A stretch of 64,000 bases of DNA from Rhizobium laguerreae (GTDB lineage: Bacteria; Pseudomonadota; Alphaproteobacteria; Rhizobiales; Rhizobiaceae): assembly GCF_002008165.1 (NCBI RefSeq), contig NZ_MRDM01000029.1, forward strand, positions 186,001-250,000. Direction: 5' to 3'. The notes under the pieces were generated by a model, which saw only the letters and a program-made list of their open reading frames with translations, was not told where the DNA came from and made no database searches. This document shows positions 25,671 to 33,962 of this stretch, piece after piece. The stretch's first letter is position 1, and each line of letters opens with the position of its first letter. A program made the position numbers and the translations under genes.

Positions 25671-27008
25671 ATGACAAGAGTAGCCGTCATCGGTGCCGGG
25701 CCTTCCGGGCTGGCGCAGTTGCGCGCCTTTCAATCGGCCGCCCAGAAGGGCGCCGAAACCCCGGAGATCGTCTGCTTCGAAAAGCAGTCGGATTGGGGCG
25801 GGCTCTGGAACTATACCTGGCGCACCGGCCTCGACGAATATGGCGAGCCGGTCCATGGCAGCATGTATCGTTACCTCTGGTCGAACGGTCCGAAGGAATG
25901 CCTCGAATTCGCCGACTATTCCTTCGAGGAGCATTTCGGCAAGCCGATCGCCTCCTACCCGCCGCGCGCCGTGCTCTGGGATTACATCAAGGGCCGCGTC
26001 GAGAAAGCCAACGTCCGCCACTGGGTGCGCTTCAGCACGCCGGTGCGCATGGTGCGCTTCGACGATGAGACGAAGAAGTTCACGGTGACGGCGCATAACC
26101 GCATCGAAGACCGGATGTATGACGAGGAGTTCGACTATGTCGTCGTGGCATCGGGTCACTTCTCGACGCCGAATGTGCCCTATTTCGAAGGCGTGAAGAC
26201 CTTCAACGGCCGCGTGCTGCATGCCCACGATTTCCGCGACGCGCTGGAGTTCAAGGGCAAAGATATCCTCATAGTCGGCCGCAGCTATTCGGCCGAGGAC
26301 ATCGGCTCGCAATGCTGGAAATACGGCGCGAAATCGGTGACGACCAGCTATCGCTCGAAGCCGATGGGCTTCAAATGGCCGGAGAATTTCGAGGAGCGGC
26401 CGCTGCTGGTGAAGCTCGAAAACCGCACGGCGCATTTCCTCGACGGCTCGACCAAGGAGGTCGATGCCGTGATCCTCTGCACCGGCTACCAGCACCATTT
26501 CCCCTTCCTGCCCGATGATCTCCGGCTGAAGACCGCCAACCGCCTTTGGGCCGACAGCCTCTACAAGGGGGTGATTTTCGACAAGAACCCGCGGCTTTTC
26601 TATATCGGCATGCAGGACCAGTTCTACACCTTCAACATGTTCGACGTGCAGGCCTGGTGGGCGCGCGACGTGATGATGGGTCGCATCACCCTGCCATCCG
26701 AAGAGGAGCTGAAAGCCAATTTCGACATGTGGCGCGCCCGTGAGGAAACGCTCGAGGATGCCGAGCAGATGATCTGGTATCAGGGCGACTATGTGAAGGA
26801 ACTGCTCGCCGAAACCGATTATCCCAACTTCGACATCGAGGGGACCAACCAGACCTTCATGGAGTGGGAACATCACAAGGCTCACAACATCATGGGCTTC
26901 CGCGACCATGCCTACCGATCGCTGATGACCGGCAATATATCGCCGACGCACCACACGCCCTGGGTCGAGGCGCTCGACGATTCCATGGAGGAATATCTGC
27001 GCAACTGA
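25671..27008 (+). CDS. tmm: trimethylamine monooxygenase (Tmm)
   Basis: A 445-residue flavin monooxygenase that oxidises trimethylamine to its N-oxide. FAD site GAGPSGLAQLRAF near residue 8, the FMO fingerprint FNGRVLHAHDF near 180, and the NADPH site GRSYSAEDIG near 203 are all present. The FWNYTW-like segment (GGLWNYTWRTG) and MQDQFYTFNMFDVQAWW are typical of bacterial Tmm rather than other FMOs. It is the last gene of the dmm operon and begins 40 bp after dmmC with a GAGGGGAA ribosome site. Confidence 0.94.
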   Translation: MTRVAVIGAGPSGLAQLRAFQSAAQKGAETPEIVCFEKQSDWGGLWNYTWRTGLDEYGEPVHGSMYRYLWSNGPKECLEFADYSFEEHFGKPIASYPPRAVLWDYIKGRVEKANVRHWVRFSTPVRMVRFDDETKKFTVTAHNRIEDRMYDEEFDYVVVASGHFSTPNVPYFEGVKTFNGRVLHAHDFRDALEFKGKDILIVGRSYSAEDIGSQCWKYGAKSVTTSYRSKPMGFKWPENFEERPLLVKLENRTAHFLDGSTKEVDAVILCTGYQHHFPFLPDDLRLKTANRLWADSLYKGVIFDKNPRLFYIGMQDQFYTFNMFDVQAWWARDVMMGRITLPSEEELKANFDMWRAREETLEDAEQMIWYQGDYVKELLAETDYPNFDIEGTNQTFMEWEHHKAHNIMGFRDHAYRSLMTGNISPTHHTPWVEALDDSMEEYLRN

Positions 27009-27024
27009 CGAGGCGGGCCTGCAT

Positions 27025-27060
27025 TGCCGGAGGAGGGTGTGCGGGCACTCTCCTCCGGCA
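27025..27060 (+). terminator. long GC-rich hairpin after tmm
   Basis: TGCCGGAGGAG and CTCCTCCGGCA form an 11-bp perfect stem that extends by a few more pairs toward a 6-nt loop. It begins 17 bp after the tmm stop. No clear T-run follows, so it may protect the dmm-tmm transcript rather than end it. Confidence 0.5.
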
Positions 27061-27120
27061 TATTGTGAGCCGCGCCTTTGAGCGAGACGACTGCAGCTCT
27101 TTTCTTCGGATGTCGCCTAC

Positions 27121-27723
27121 ATGGATTTTCAAACGAGCATTCTCGGGCGCATGAGCGGTTTTCTCTACCGCTGCCATGCCGATGAAAACTACACGATGCT
27201 TGAGATGACCGACGGCATCGAGCGCATCTTCGGTTATCCGGCCGACGAAATCATCGGCAACCGCACGCGGACCTTCACCTCGATCATGTACGAGGAAGAC
27301 GTGCCTTTGATGGACGAGATCGTCGGGCGGGCGCTGGAGAGACGCGCGGACTGGACGATGGAATACCGCATCCGTCACGCCATGGGGCATCTCATCTGGG
27401 TCACCGAGACGGGCGGCGGCATCTGGGACGAGAAGGGCGAGCTTCTCTATCTCGAAGGCAGCATCATCAACATCGAATCACTCTATCAGCGAATCGATGA
27501 CCAGACCGCCGACATGCGCATCACCGCTTCGAAGACCAATGAGATCCTGCAATCGCTGCGTTACCTGAAGCTGCTGGCCGTCAATGCCGGTATCGAGGCC
27601 GCCCGCGCCGGCACGGCCGGATCGGGTTTTGCCGTGCTGGCCGCCGAGATGCGCACGCTTGCCAACTCCTCGGAAGAGGCCGCACGCGCTATTTCCAACG
27701 CACAACGCACGGCGAAAGGCTGA
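27121..27723 (+). CDS. soluble PAS protein with truncated chemoreceptor signalling domain
   Basis: A 200-residue protein. Residues about 10-115 are a PAS domain of the PAS_3 type (FGYPADEIIGN, MEYRIRHAMGHLIWV). The C-terminal stretch is a short piece of methyl-accepting chemotaxis signalling domain (AVNAGIEAARAGTAGSGFAVLAAEMRTLA, in parts, then SSEEAARAI). It ends soon after, so it lacks the full hairpin that contacts CheA/CheW in ordinary receptors. There is no membrane segment. Placed between tmm and minC, it may be a cytosolic sensor of a metabolite or redox state. Confidence 0.8.
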   Translation: MDFQTSILGRMSGFLYRCHADENYTMLEMTDGIERIFGYPADEIIGNRTRTFTSIMYEEDVPLMDEIVGRALERRADWTMEYRIRHAMGHLIWVTETGGGIWDEKGELLYLEGSIINIESLYQRIDDQTADMRITASKTNEILQSLRYLKLLAVNAGIEAARAGTAGSGFAVLAAEMRTLANSSEEAARAISNAQRTAKG

Positions 27724-27932
27724 GCGTTACCCAAGCAGCGGCGGATTTGCGGCTCAAGTTCAAAGCCGCGTCATTAACCGTTCAGTGCTTCCAGAGATTG
27801 CGACGCTTTCCCAATGACTTGCGGTAATTCCGCGCTTAAAGAATCTCAGGTGATTGTCGGTGATATTAAGGTCGCGTTAACTTTTTGTTAACCATAGCAG
27901 CGGTAGACATGGTCAACGATTTCTTCACATAG

Positions 27933-28652
27933 ATGACCAAAGTGCTAACAGACGCTCGCTCCATCCGCATCAAGGGCCGTTCTTTCCTCGCGGTCATGCT
28001 GTCTCCGGATCTTCCGATCGATGATTGGTTGATCCGGCTGGACGATCTGGCCGCGCGTTCGGCCGGCTTCTTCCTCGGACGGCCTGTCGTGCTCGACCTG
28101 ACGGACCTGCAAATCGACCGGCCGCAGCTGAAGGACCTGATTGCCGAACTTGCCAAGCGCAATGTCAGCATCATGGGCATCGAGGGCGCGCGGCCTTCGA
28201 TCCTCGGATCCGGCATGCCGCCGGCACTCAAAGGCGGTCGTTCGGTTTCCGACATCGAGGTTCAGGCAAAGGAGCCTGCCGATCCGCCCGGCAAACAGGC
28301 AGTGGCGGAGACCCGCCCGGCCATGCAATCGATCGTCATCAGGGAGCCGGTGCGCTCGGGGCAATCGGTGATCTTTCCGGAAGGCGACGTCACGGTCATC
28401 GGATCGGTCGCCTCGGGTGCCGAGGTCATCGCCGGCGGGTCCGTCCATATCTATGGCGCCTTGCGTGGCCGAGCCATGGCGGGGTCCATCGGAAACGCAT
28501 CGGCGCGGATCTTTTGCCGCAAGCTCGAGGCCGAGCTGGTTGCAATCGACGGCATCTACAAAATGGCGGAAGACATGGCCCCCAATCTTCGCGGACAGGC
28601 TGTTCAGCTCTGGCTCGAAGACGACGCGATCATGGCAGAAAAACTGATCTGA
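27933..28652 (+). CDS. minC: septum site-determining protein MinC
   Basis: A 239-residue FtsZ assembly inhibitor. The N-terminal domain (1-85: SIRIKGRSFLAVMLSPDLP) is followed by a variable linker rich in Pro and Ala, and the C-terminal beta-helix domain with EGDVTVIGSVASGAEVIAGGSVHIYGALRGRA (in parts), which binds MinD. The start ATG at 27933 has no clear ribosome site; the upstream frame is closed by TAG. First gene of minCDE, an operon that rhizobia usually carry on a secondary replicon. Confidence 0.96.
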   Translation: MTKVLTDARSIRIKGRSFLAVMLSPDLPIDDWLIRLDDLAARSAGFFLGRPVVLDLTDLQIDRPQLKDLIAELAKRNVSIMGIEGARPSILGSGMPPALKGGRSVSDIEVQAKEPADPPGKQAVAETRPAMQSIVIREPVRSGQSVIFPEGDVTVIGSVASGAEVIAGGSVHIYGALRGRAMAGSIGNASARIFCRKLEAELVAIDGIYKMAEDMAPNLRGQAVQLWLEDDAIMAEKLI

Positions 28653-28734
28653 CGACAGCGCCGCGCGTCTCTTCGAGAGCCGCAAAGGACGCTTTAACAC
28701 TTTGAATTACTGGGGCCACGGCAAAGGAGAGACA

Positions 28735-29553
28735 ATGATGGGGAAAGTGATCGTCGTCACGTCAGGCAAGGGCGGGGTTGGCAAGACAACCTCGACCGCC
28801 GCATTGGGAGCGGCGCTGGCGCAACGCAATGAAAAAGTCGTCGTCGTCGATTTCGACGTCGGCCTGCGCAATCTCGACCTCGTCATGGGCGCCGAGCGCA
28901 GGGTGGTCTACGACCTGATCAATGTCATCCAGGGCGACGCCAAGCTTACCCAGGCGCTGATTCGCGACAAGCGGCTGGAAACGCTGTTCCTGCTGCCGGC
29001 CTCGCAGACACGCGACAAGGACAATCTGACGGCCGAGGGCGTCGAGCGCGTGATCAACGACCTGAAGCGCTATTTCGACTGGATCATCTGCGATAGCCCC
29101 GCCGGGATCGAGCGCGGCGCAACGCTCGCCATGCGCCACGCCGATGTTGCCGTGGTCGTCACCAATCCCGAGGTCTCGTCGGTGCGCGATTCGGATCGCA
29201 TCATCGGCCTGTTGGATGCCAAGACCGCCAAGGCCGAGCGCGGCGAGCGGATGGAAAAGCACCTGCTGCTCACTCGCTACGACGCCAACCGCGCCGAACG
29301 CGGCGACATGCTCAAGGTCGACGACGTTCTGGAAATCCTGTCCATCCCGCTGCTCGGCATCATCCCCGAGAGCATGGATGTTCTGCGGGCATCCAACATC
29401 GGAGCGCCGGTCACGCTGGCAGACAGCCGCAGCGCCGCTGCGATGGCTTATTTCGACGCCGCTCGCCGGCTCGCCGGCGAAGTTGTGCCGATCGCGATCC
29501 CAGAGGAAAAGAGGAATATTTTCGGCAAGATCTTCGGACGGAGGGCGGCATGA
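28735..29553 (+). CDS. minD: septum site-determining ATPase MinD
   Basis: A 272-residue deviant Walker A ATPase (SGKGGVGKTTSTAALG near residue 10) with the partner motifs DFDVGLRNLD and DSPAGIERGA. The C-terminus IPEEKRNIFGKIFGRR is the amphipathic membrane-targeting helix. It recruits MinC and oscillates with MinE. I start at the first of two tandem ATGs (28735), 7 bp after AAGGAGAG; the next ATG (28738) is equally possible. Confidence 0.97.
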   Translation: MMGKVIVVTSGKGGVGKTTSTAALGAALAQRNEKVVVVDFDVGLRNLDLVMGAERRVVYDLINVIQGDAKLTQALIRDKRLETLFLLPASQTRDKDNLTAEGVERVINDLKRYFDWIICDSPAGIERGATLAMRHADVAVVVTNPEVSSVRDSDRIIGLLDAKTAKAERGERMEKHLLLTRYDANRAERGDMLKVDDVLEILSIPLLGIIPESMDVLRASNIGAPVTLADSRSAAAMAYFDAARRLAGEVVPIAIPEEKRNIFGKIFGRRAA

Positions 29554-29810
29554 ATATTTTCCGTCTTTTCAACAAGCAGAGAACCGCACCGGCCGCCCGC
29601 GAAAGGCTGCAGGTCCTTCTCGCCCATGAACGTTCCTCGGCGGGGTCGGACCTGGTTACCCTGCTGCGCGAGGAAATCCTGGCGGTGATCGCAAAGCATG
29701 TGCAGCTTGACCACGACAAGGTGCAGGTGACGATCGATCGCAACGAGTACGTCTCGACCCTTGAGATCGACGTCGAAATCCCGCTGAATGCAGCCGTGCA
29801 GGCCGCTTGA
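29550..29810 (+). CDS. minE: cell division topological specificity factor MinE
   Basis: An 86-residue protein, family length. The N-terminal membrane/MinD-interacting helix (NIFRLFNK) and the anti-MinCD segment (ARERLQVLLAHER) precede the dimer domain (LREEILAVIAKHV, VQVTIDRNEYVSTLEIDVEIPL in parts). Its ATG overlaps the minD stop (ATGA). Confidence 0.97.
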   Translation: MNIFRLFNKQRTAPAARERLQVLLAHERSSAGSDLVTLLREEILAVIAKHVQLDHDKVQVTIDRNEYVSTLEIDVEIPLNAAVQAA

Positions 29811-29851
29811 AAGAGAGCGCTGCCTGTCCTGACGACAGGCGGCGCTGACGA

Positions 29852-30232
29852 TCAGGACTTCCTGGCTTTGCGATTGGCGTAACGCAGGTCGCGTTCGGCC
29901 TTTCGGGCGGCTTCATCGGCAATCACACGAGCGATCCGGTCTTTGTCAGCCGCTTCGCGCGCGTCGGCATCGGCGCGTGCTGCGGCCTCGGCGGCAGCCT
30001 GACGTTCGGCTTCGGCGGCCTGAGCCCGCTCCAGTTCCTCGAGCTTGACGCGTTCCCGCTGAGCGCGACGTTCTTCCCTGGCCGCGGCAATAGCTTGACG
30101 CTCCGCCTGCTTTGCCAGCCTCGTGGGTTCGGCCGAATCCTTGGCGCTACGATACGCATTGAGGAGAGCCGCCTTGGCTTCGGCAGCGGCGCTGCGGCGA
30201 TCGGAAAGCTCGTTGTTTTTGGCGTTTTTCAA
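29852..30232 (-). CDS. small charged coiled-coil protein (DUF6481-like)
   Basis: A 126-residue, almost wholly helical protein of Ala, Glu, Arg and Lys with long heptad-like stretches (AEPTRLAKQAERQAIAAAREERR in parts). It resembles the DUF6481 family common in Rhizobiales. The start is TTG at 30232; the in-frame upstream sequence has no ATG or GTG and an AGGAAACAG ribosome site precedes the TTG. It converges on minE. Function unknown; similar small genes often lie near cold-shock genes, as here. Confidence 0.75.
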   Translation of the reverse strand: MKNAKNNELSDRRSAAAEAKAALLNAYRSAKDSAEPTRLAKQAERQAIAAAREERRAQRERVKLEELERAQAAEAERQAAAEAAARADADAREAADKDRIARVIADEAARKAERDLRYANRKARKS

Positions 30233-30263
30233 ATCTGTTTCCTGACTGTTTGACTTCGACCCG

Positions 30264-30313
30264 AGAGCATGATGTCGAAAAGCGTGCGCGGTTTTCGGAC
30301 CACATCATGCTCT
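30264..30313. repeat. rhizobial intergenic palindrome, copy 2
   Basis: Runs from AGAGCATGATGTCGAAAA to GACCACATCATGCTCT. It shares its outer arms and the TCGAAAA/GGTTTTCGG elements with the copy at 9337-9386. It lies just upstream of the TTG-started gene, in 245 bp that otherwise hold no gene. Confidence 0.75.
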
Positions 30314-30477
30314 ACTCTTTAATTAGAACAGATTGAGTGTCTAGGCCGATCCGGCCTAAAATCATCCTGTTCCAGGGCGCCGCGCGCCATCAGACGCGCG
30401 AAGGGCGCTGCAATACTTTGAACTGCCGCATGGTTTATCCTGAAATCGAATCCGATTTAAGGAATTATGCAGTAGTG

Positions 30478-30702
30478 TCAGATTTTCTTTTTTCGCTTCG
30501 CGCCGGGAGCAGCAACCCCTGTCAAGCGATCCTGCAATTCCTTGGCCTCACGCGCTTCGCGTAATCGCAAGGTTTTTTCCTCGCGGGCACGTACGGTCGA
30601 ATCGATCTCTTCGACCGCGCGGCTTCGCGCCAGGAATTGCGATTGCGCGTTTCCGAAGGCAATCTCCGCCTGCTTGCGTGATTTGCTGTGTGACTCTGTC
30701 AT
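30478..30702 (-). CDS. small basic hypothetical protein
   Basis: A 74-residue, highly charged, helical protein ending in GAKRKKKI. The central helix FLARSRAVEEIDSTVRAREEKTLRLREAREAKE (in parts) looks like a short coiled coil. The ATG at 30702 follows a CAGGATTAAT site. It is related in style, though not clearly in sequence, to the DUF6481-like gene next to it, and lies just downstream of the cold-shock gene on the same strand. Confidence 0.65.
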   Translation of the reverse strand: MTESHSKSRKQAEIAFGNAQSQFLARSRAVEEIDSTVRAREEKTLRLREAREAKELQDRLTGVAAPGAKRKKKI

Positions 30703-30830
30703 ATTAATCCTGGATTTGTGAGCCCGCTTGGCGAAAGCAGCAAAAAGGCCAGGCAACTTGCCTGACCTTGATAGTATCATACTTTCGACAGTGCCGGTAC
30801 ATCCGCGGTCAAAGGAAAGCAGATTTCAGT

Positions 30831-31040
30831 TTAAGCAGCTTGGAGATTGCAAGCGGACATTTTGCCCGACTTGTTATCGCGCTCAAGCTCGTAGCCGATC
30901 TTCTGGCCTTCGACGATTTCGCGCATGCCGGCGCGCTCGACGGCAGAGATGTGGACGAAGGCGTCAGCGCCGCCGTCATCAGGCTGAATGAAGCCGAAGC
31001 CCTTGGTGGAATTGAACCATTTAACTGTGCCAGTGGTCAT
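30831..31040 (-). CDS. CspA-family cold-shock protein
   Basis: A 69-residue OB-fold RNA/DNA-binding protein. RNP1 is KGFGFIQPDDG and RNP2 is DAFVHISAV; the start TGTVKWFNSTKGF is the family signature. The ATG at 31040 is preceded by about 160-300 bp of noncoding sequence, consistent with the long structured leader of cold-shock mRNAs. Confidence 0.96.
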   Translation of the reverse strand: MTTGTVKWFNSTKGFGFIQPDDGGADAFVHISAVERAGMREIVEGQKIGYELERDNKSGKMSACNLQAA

Positions 31041-31342
31041 AACGAACCCTTTCATAGCAATTGACGACCGCACGTGCGGAAGCACGACGGATGATGATCT
31101 CGATTTTGAAGAGGGAAGTTCGTCCAGGGCACGTTGCCAGCGCGCGATAACAAAAGTCAAACAAGCAATATCGACAACCGAGATATAGTCATTCAATCCA
31201 AATTTGTCAACTTTTAGTTTTTCACGGTCATACACTCAATATAAGGTTGCATCTTGGTCACCTTGCATGCCGCCGCTAAAACGTGCGGCTTCATCAACAG
31301 CGCAAGAAGCCGATCGCCGTCTCCCGACCTCAAAAGCAGGCA
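31041..31342 (-). promoter_or_regulatory. upstream region and probable long 5' leader of the cold-shock gene
   Basis: About 300 bp between tdm and the cold-shock gene. It is AT-rich at 31150-31250 with runs such as TTTGTCAACTTTTAGTTTTTC (read on plus). I see no gene here. It probably holds the csp promoter and an untranslated leader. Confidence 0.55.
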
Positions 31343-33712
31343 TTACGAGCGCGGCCGCGTCTTCTGCGGATCGTAATGCGAAAGGGGCACGATCGTCGCC
31401 GGAAGGCGCTTCTGATGGCCGTCGAGCTTACCGATTTCGACCTCGGTGCCGGGGCTCGCATGCATCACGTCGATGCGGGCGAGCGCGATCATCTTGCCGA
31501 GGACCGGCGAGCGCGTGGCGCTGGTGACGACGCCCACCTGGGCGCGGCCGATATGGATGCAATCGCCATGGCCGACCGCTTCGTTCGCCTTGATGTCCAG
31601 CCCGACGAGCAGATGGCGCGGATGCTCCTTGCGTCGGATCAGCGCCTCGCGGCCGATGAAATCGTCCTGCTTGGATTTCAGCGGCACAGTGAAGCCGATC
31701 CCGGCCTCGAACGGGTCGGTCTGATCGGTGAATTCATGGTGAGCGAAGATCAGGCCCGCCTCGATGCGAACCATATCGAGCGCCTCCAGCCCCATCGGCT
31801 TCAACCCGTGCGGCTGCCCCGCCTCCCAGACCGCGTCGAACACCGTCAGCGCATCCTTCGGATGACAGAAGATCTCGTAGCCGAGTTCGCCGGTGTAACC
31901 CGTGCGCGAGACGACGATCGGGGCACCCTCGAAGCCGCCGATGCGGCCGACGGTGAAGCGGAACCATTCGAGTTCGCTAATCGTCGGCTGGCGCGGCGCC
32001 GTCCAGATGATCTCCTTCAGGATATCGCGGCTCTTCGGCCCCTGCAGGGCGATATTGTGCATCTGATCGGTCGAGGAGCGGACCCAGGCCTTGAAGCCCT
32101 TTTTCTCGGCCTGCTGGCGCAGCCATATGCCGCTGAAATCATCGCCGCCGATCCAGCGGAAGTTCTTGTCGCCGAGCCGGAACAGAGTGCCGTCATCGAT
32201 CATGCCGCCGTTTTCGTAGCACATGGCGGAATAGACGACCTGGCCGGTCGACAGCTTGCGCACGTCGCGCGTCAGGCAATATTGCAGCAGCTCTTCGGCA
32301 TCCGGCCCCGTCACCTCGAATTTCCGCAAGGGCGAGAGGTCGATGACGGCGGCGCGCTCGCGGCAGGCCCAGTATTCCTCGACCGGCCCTTCGCTGGAAA
32401 AGCGGTTCGGCAGCCAATAGCCGCGATATTCGGTGTAGTCCCGCGTCAAGGCGGAGAGGCGGGGATGGAAGGCGGTTTCGCGCGTCAGTTCGGCGTCTGC
32501 ATCTGGGGTCATGCGATAGGCTACCGCTCGTGAGAATTTCTCTTTTCCGGAAAAGGTGCGGACGTGGATATCCGTCGGATCCCAGCCGTTCGCAGCGTCG
32601 ATATCGTCAGGGCAGGACGAAGAGACACAGACGAGATCGGTCAGCGCCCGCATCAGCACGTAATCGCCCGGACGCGACCAGGGCTCGTCGAGATAGAGCT
32701 GGTTGTTGTGGTCGATATTGGTGTTGTAGAAATAGTTCAGCGCTTCCCAGCCCTTGCGGCCGGCAATGCCGTAAGGCGCCAGCGCCGCGTTGAAATTATC
32801 CGTGCAGTTGACGTGGCCGGGATAACCCATGTCGTCGTAATAGCGCGAATTGCAGGCGGTCGCGAAAGCGTCGTGACGTCCGACCGTATCCTGGACGATT
32901 TCGACCAGCGGCTCGAAGTCTCGGTCGAAGGCCTTGGAGGGGAGACCCGGCATCGGATAGCTGCGGCCGAGCAGCGTGCGGGTGACGGTGGAATCGAGCG
33001 CCAGGTCGAGACCCTTGTCGACCTGGCGGGCGGCAAACGCCTGGAAATCTGTGCATTGGCGTCCATAAACATCGATGATCTGGATGAATTCGCCGGCACG
33101 CACGAAATAGGCTGCGGCGGTCGCCGCCCGGATGCGGATATCCTCGACCGGATCGGCGGCCGGTTCCGGCAAAGCGGAAGCGTAATCGCGGATCAGCAGG
33201 CTGCGCTTGATCCTGATCTCGATCGGCGTCGCCGTATCCTGCGCCTCCGGCGACATGGCGCTGGCAGGTGCTGCGACGATCAGCAGGCCCTTCATGGAAA
33301 TCGTGAAATCCGCCCGGCTGCCCGGCGTCGATCCCGCCCCGAAAATGCAGAGCGCGCCGGCCGCCGCCAGATCGGCGCCGCGCCGCTGAAGTGCCGCACG
33401 CGTGCGGGCAGCACTCTCATCCTCGGCTTGAAGAATGTCCTTCAAGCCCTCGGCTGAATTGCTGAATGCCGTTCCGAGACCGGCTGCCAGGAAGCGCCCT
33501 TTCTCGTCGAGGAAGGAGATCTCGCAGAGCTGACCGCCCTCGCTGTCGATGACGCTGACGCGGTCTCCCGGTTCGACGCGCATAACGACCGATCCGCCGC
33601 CCTTTGCCTTGTAGCGCTCCATTCCCTCCGGCAGGGTGGGAATGCCGGGATAATGCACGAGGCTCGGAGCGGCCGGCCGCAGGCCTGTCATAGCAGGATG
33701 AAGTTCTCGCAT
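31343..33712 (-). CDS. tdm: trimethylamine N-oxide demethylase (Tdm)
   Basis: A 789-residue two-domain enzyme that splits TMAO into dimethylamine and formaldehyde. The N-terminal part (about 1-390) is a DUF1989/urea-carboxylase-associated domain. Cys287, Cys303 and Cys367 are spaced 16 and 64 residues apart, the same spacing I recall for the zinc-binding cysteines of the Methylocella enzyme. The C-terminal half is a GcvT folate domain (RAAVIDLSPLRKFEVTGPDAEE in parts, SRTGYTGELGYEIFC) that can receive the formaldehyde. I start at 33712 because GAGGGC lies just upstream; an ATG at 33757 adds 15 residues without a ribosome site. It is divergent from the permease. Confidence 0.93.
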   Translation of the reverse strand: MRELHPAMTGLRPAAPSLVHYPGIPTLPEGMERYKAKGGGSVVMRVEPGDRVSVIDSEGGQLCEISFLDEKGRFLAAGLGTAFSNSAEGLKDILQAEDESAARTRAALQRRGADLAAAGALCIFGAGSTPGSRADFTISMKGLLIVAAPASAMSPEAQDTATPIEIRIKRSLLIRDYASALPEPAADPVEDIRIRAATAAAYFVRAGEFIQIIDVYGRQCTDFQAFAARQVDKGLDLALDSTVTRTLLGRSYPMPGLPSKAFDRDFEPLVEIVQDTVGRHDAFATACNSRYYDDMGYPGHVNCTDNFNAALAPYGIAGRKGWEALNYFYNTNIDHNNQLYLDEPWSRPGDYVLMRALTDLVCVSSSCPDDIDAANGWDPTDIHVRTFSGKEKFSRAVAYRMTPDADAELTRETAFHPRLSALTRDYTEYRGYWLPNRFSSEGPVEEYWACRERAAVIDLSPLRKFEVTGPDAEELLQYCLTRDVRKLSTGQVVYSAMCYENGGMIDDGTLFRLGDKNFRWIGGDDFSGIWLRQQAEKKGFKAWVRSSTDQMHNIALQGPKSRDILKEIIWTAPRQPTISELEWFRFTVGRIGGFEGAPIVVSRTGYTGELGYEIFCHPKDALTVFDAVWEAGQPHGLKPMGLEALDMVRIEAGLIFAHHEFTDQTDPFEAGIGFTVPLKSKQDDFIGREALIRRKEHPRHLLVGLDIKANEAVGHGDCIHIGRAQVGVVTSATRSPVLGKMIALARIDVMHASPGTEVEIGKLDGHQKRLPATIVPLSHYDPQKTRPRS

Positions 33713-33804
33713 ACTGCCCTCATGGGAGGATCGGGCGTCCACGGACAACCCACCCATGCAGGTTACAAAATGCCCCGGGAAAGTAAAGTGATGTTGACTA
33801 AAAA

Positions 33805-33816
33805 GAAAATATCTTC
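33805..33816. promoter_or_regulatory. candidate operator between tdm and the permease
   Basis: GAAAATATCTTC, preceded by AAAA, lies in an AT-rich spacer between the divergent tdm and APC permease genes. It shares the AAAAGAAAAWATCTT core with the site upstream of glxB. Confidence 0.45.
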
Positions 33817-33962
33817 ACTATGCATAAAGAATTGAGACTCGGGAATCCGTCGGGAACACGGATCGCCAAAATCATCCGGGCCGGCTTGAGACTGTCAGGG
33901 AGACGCGTTCAGGGAGACGTACAAAGATACGTCCGGAACAAATAGAATGGGGAATTTCACCG

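Noticed and set aside
27025..27060. Classical rho-independent terminator after tmm
   Set aside because: Strong stem but no T-run follows; kept only as a possible transcript-end hairpin.
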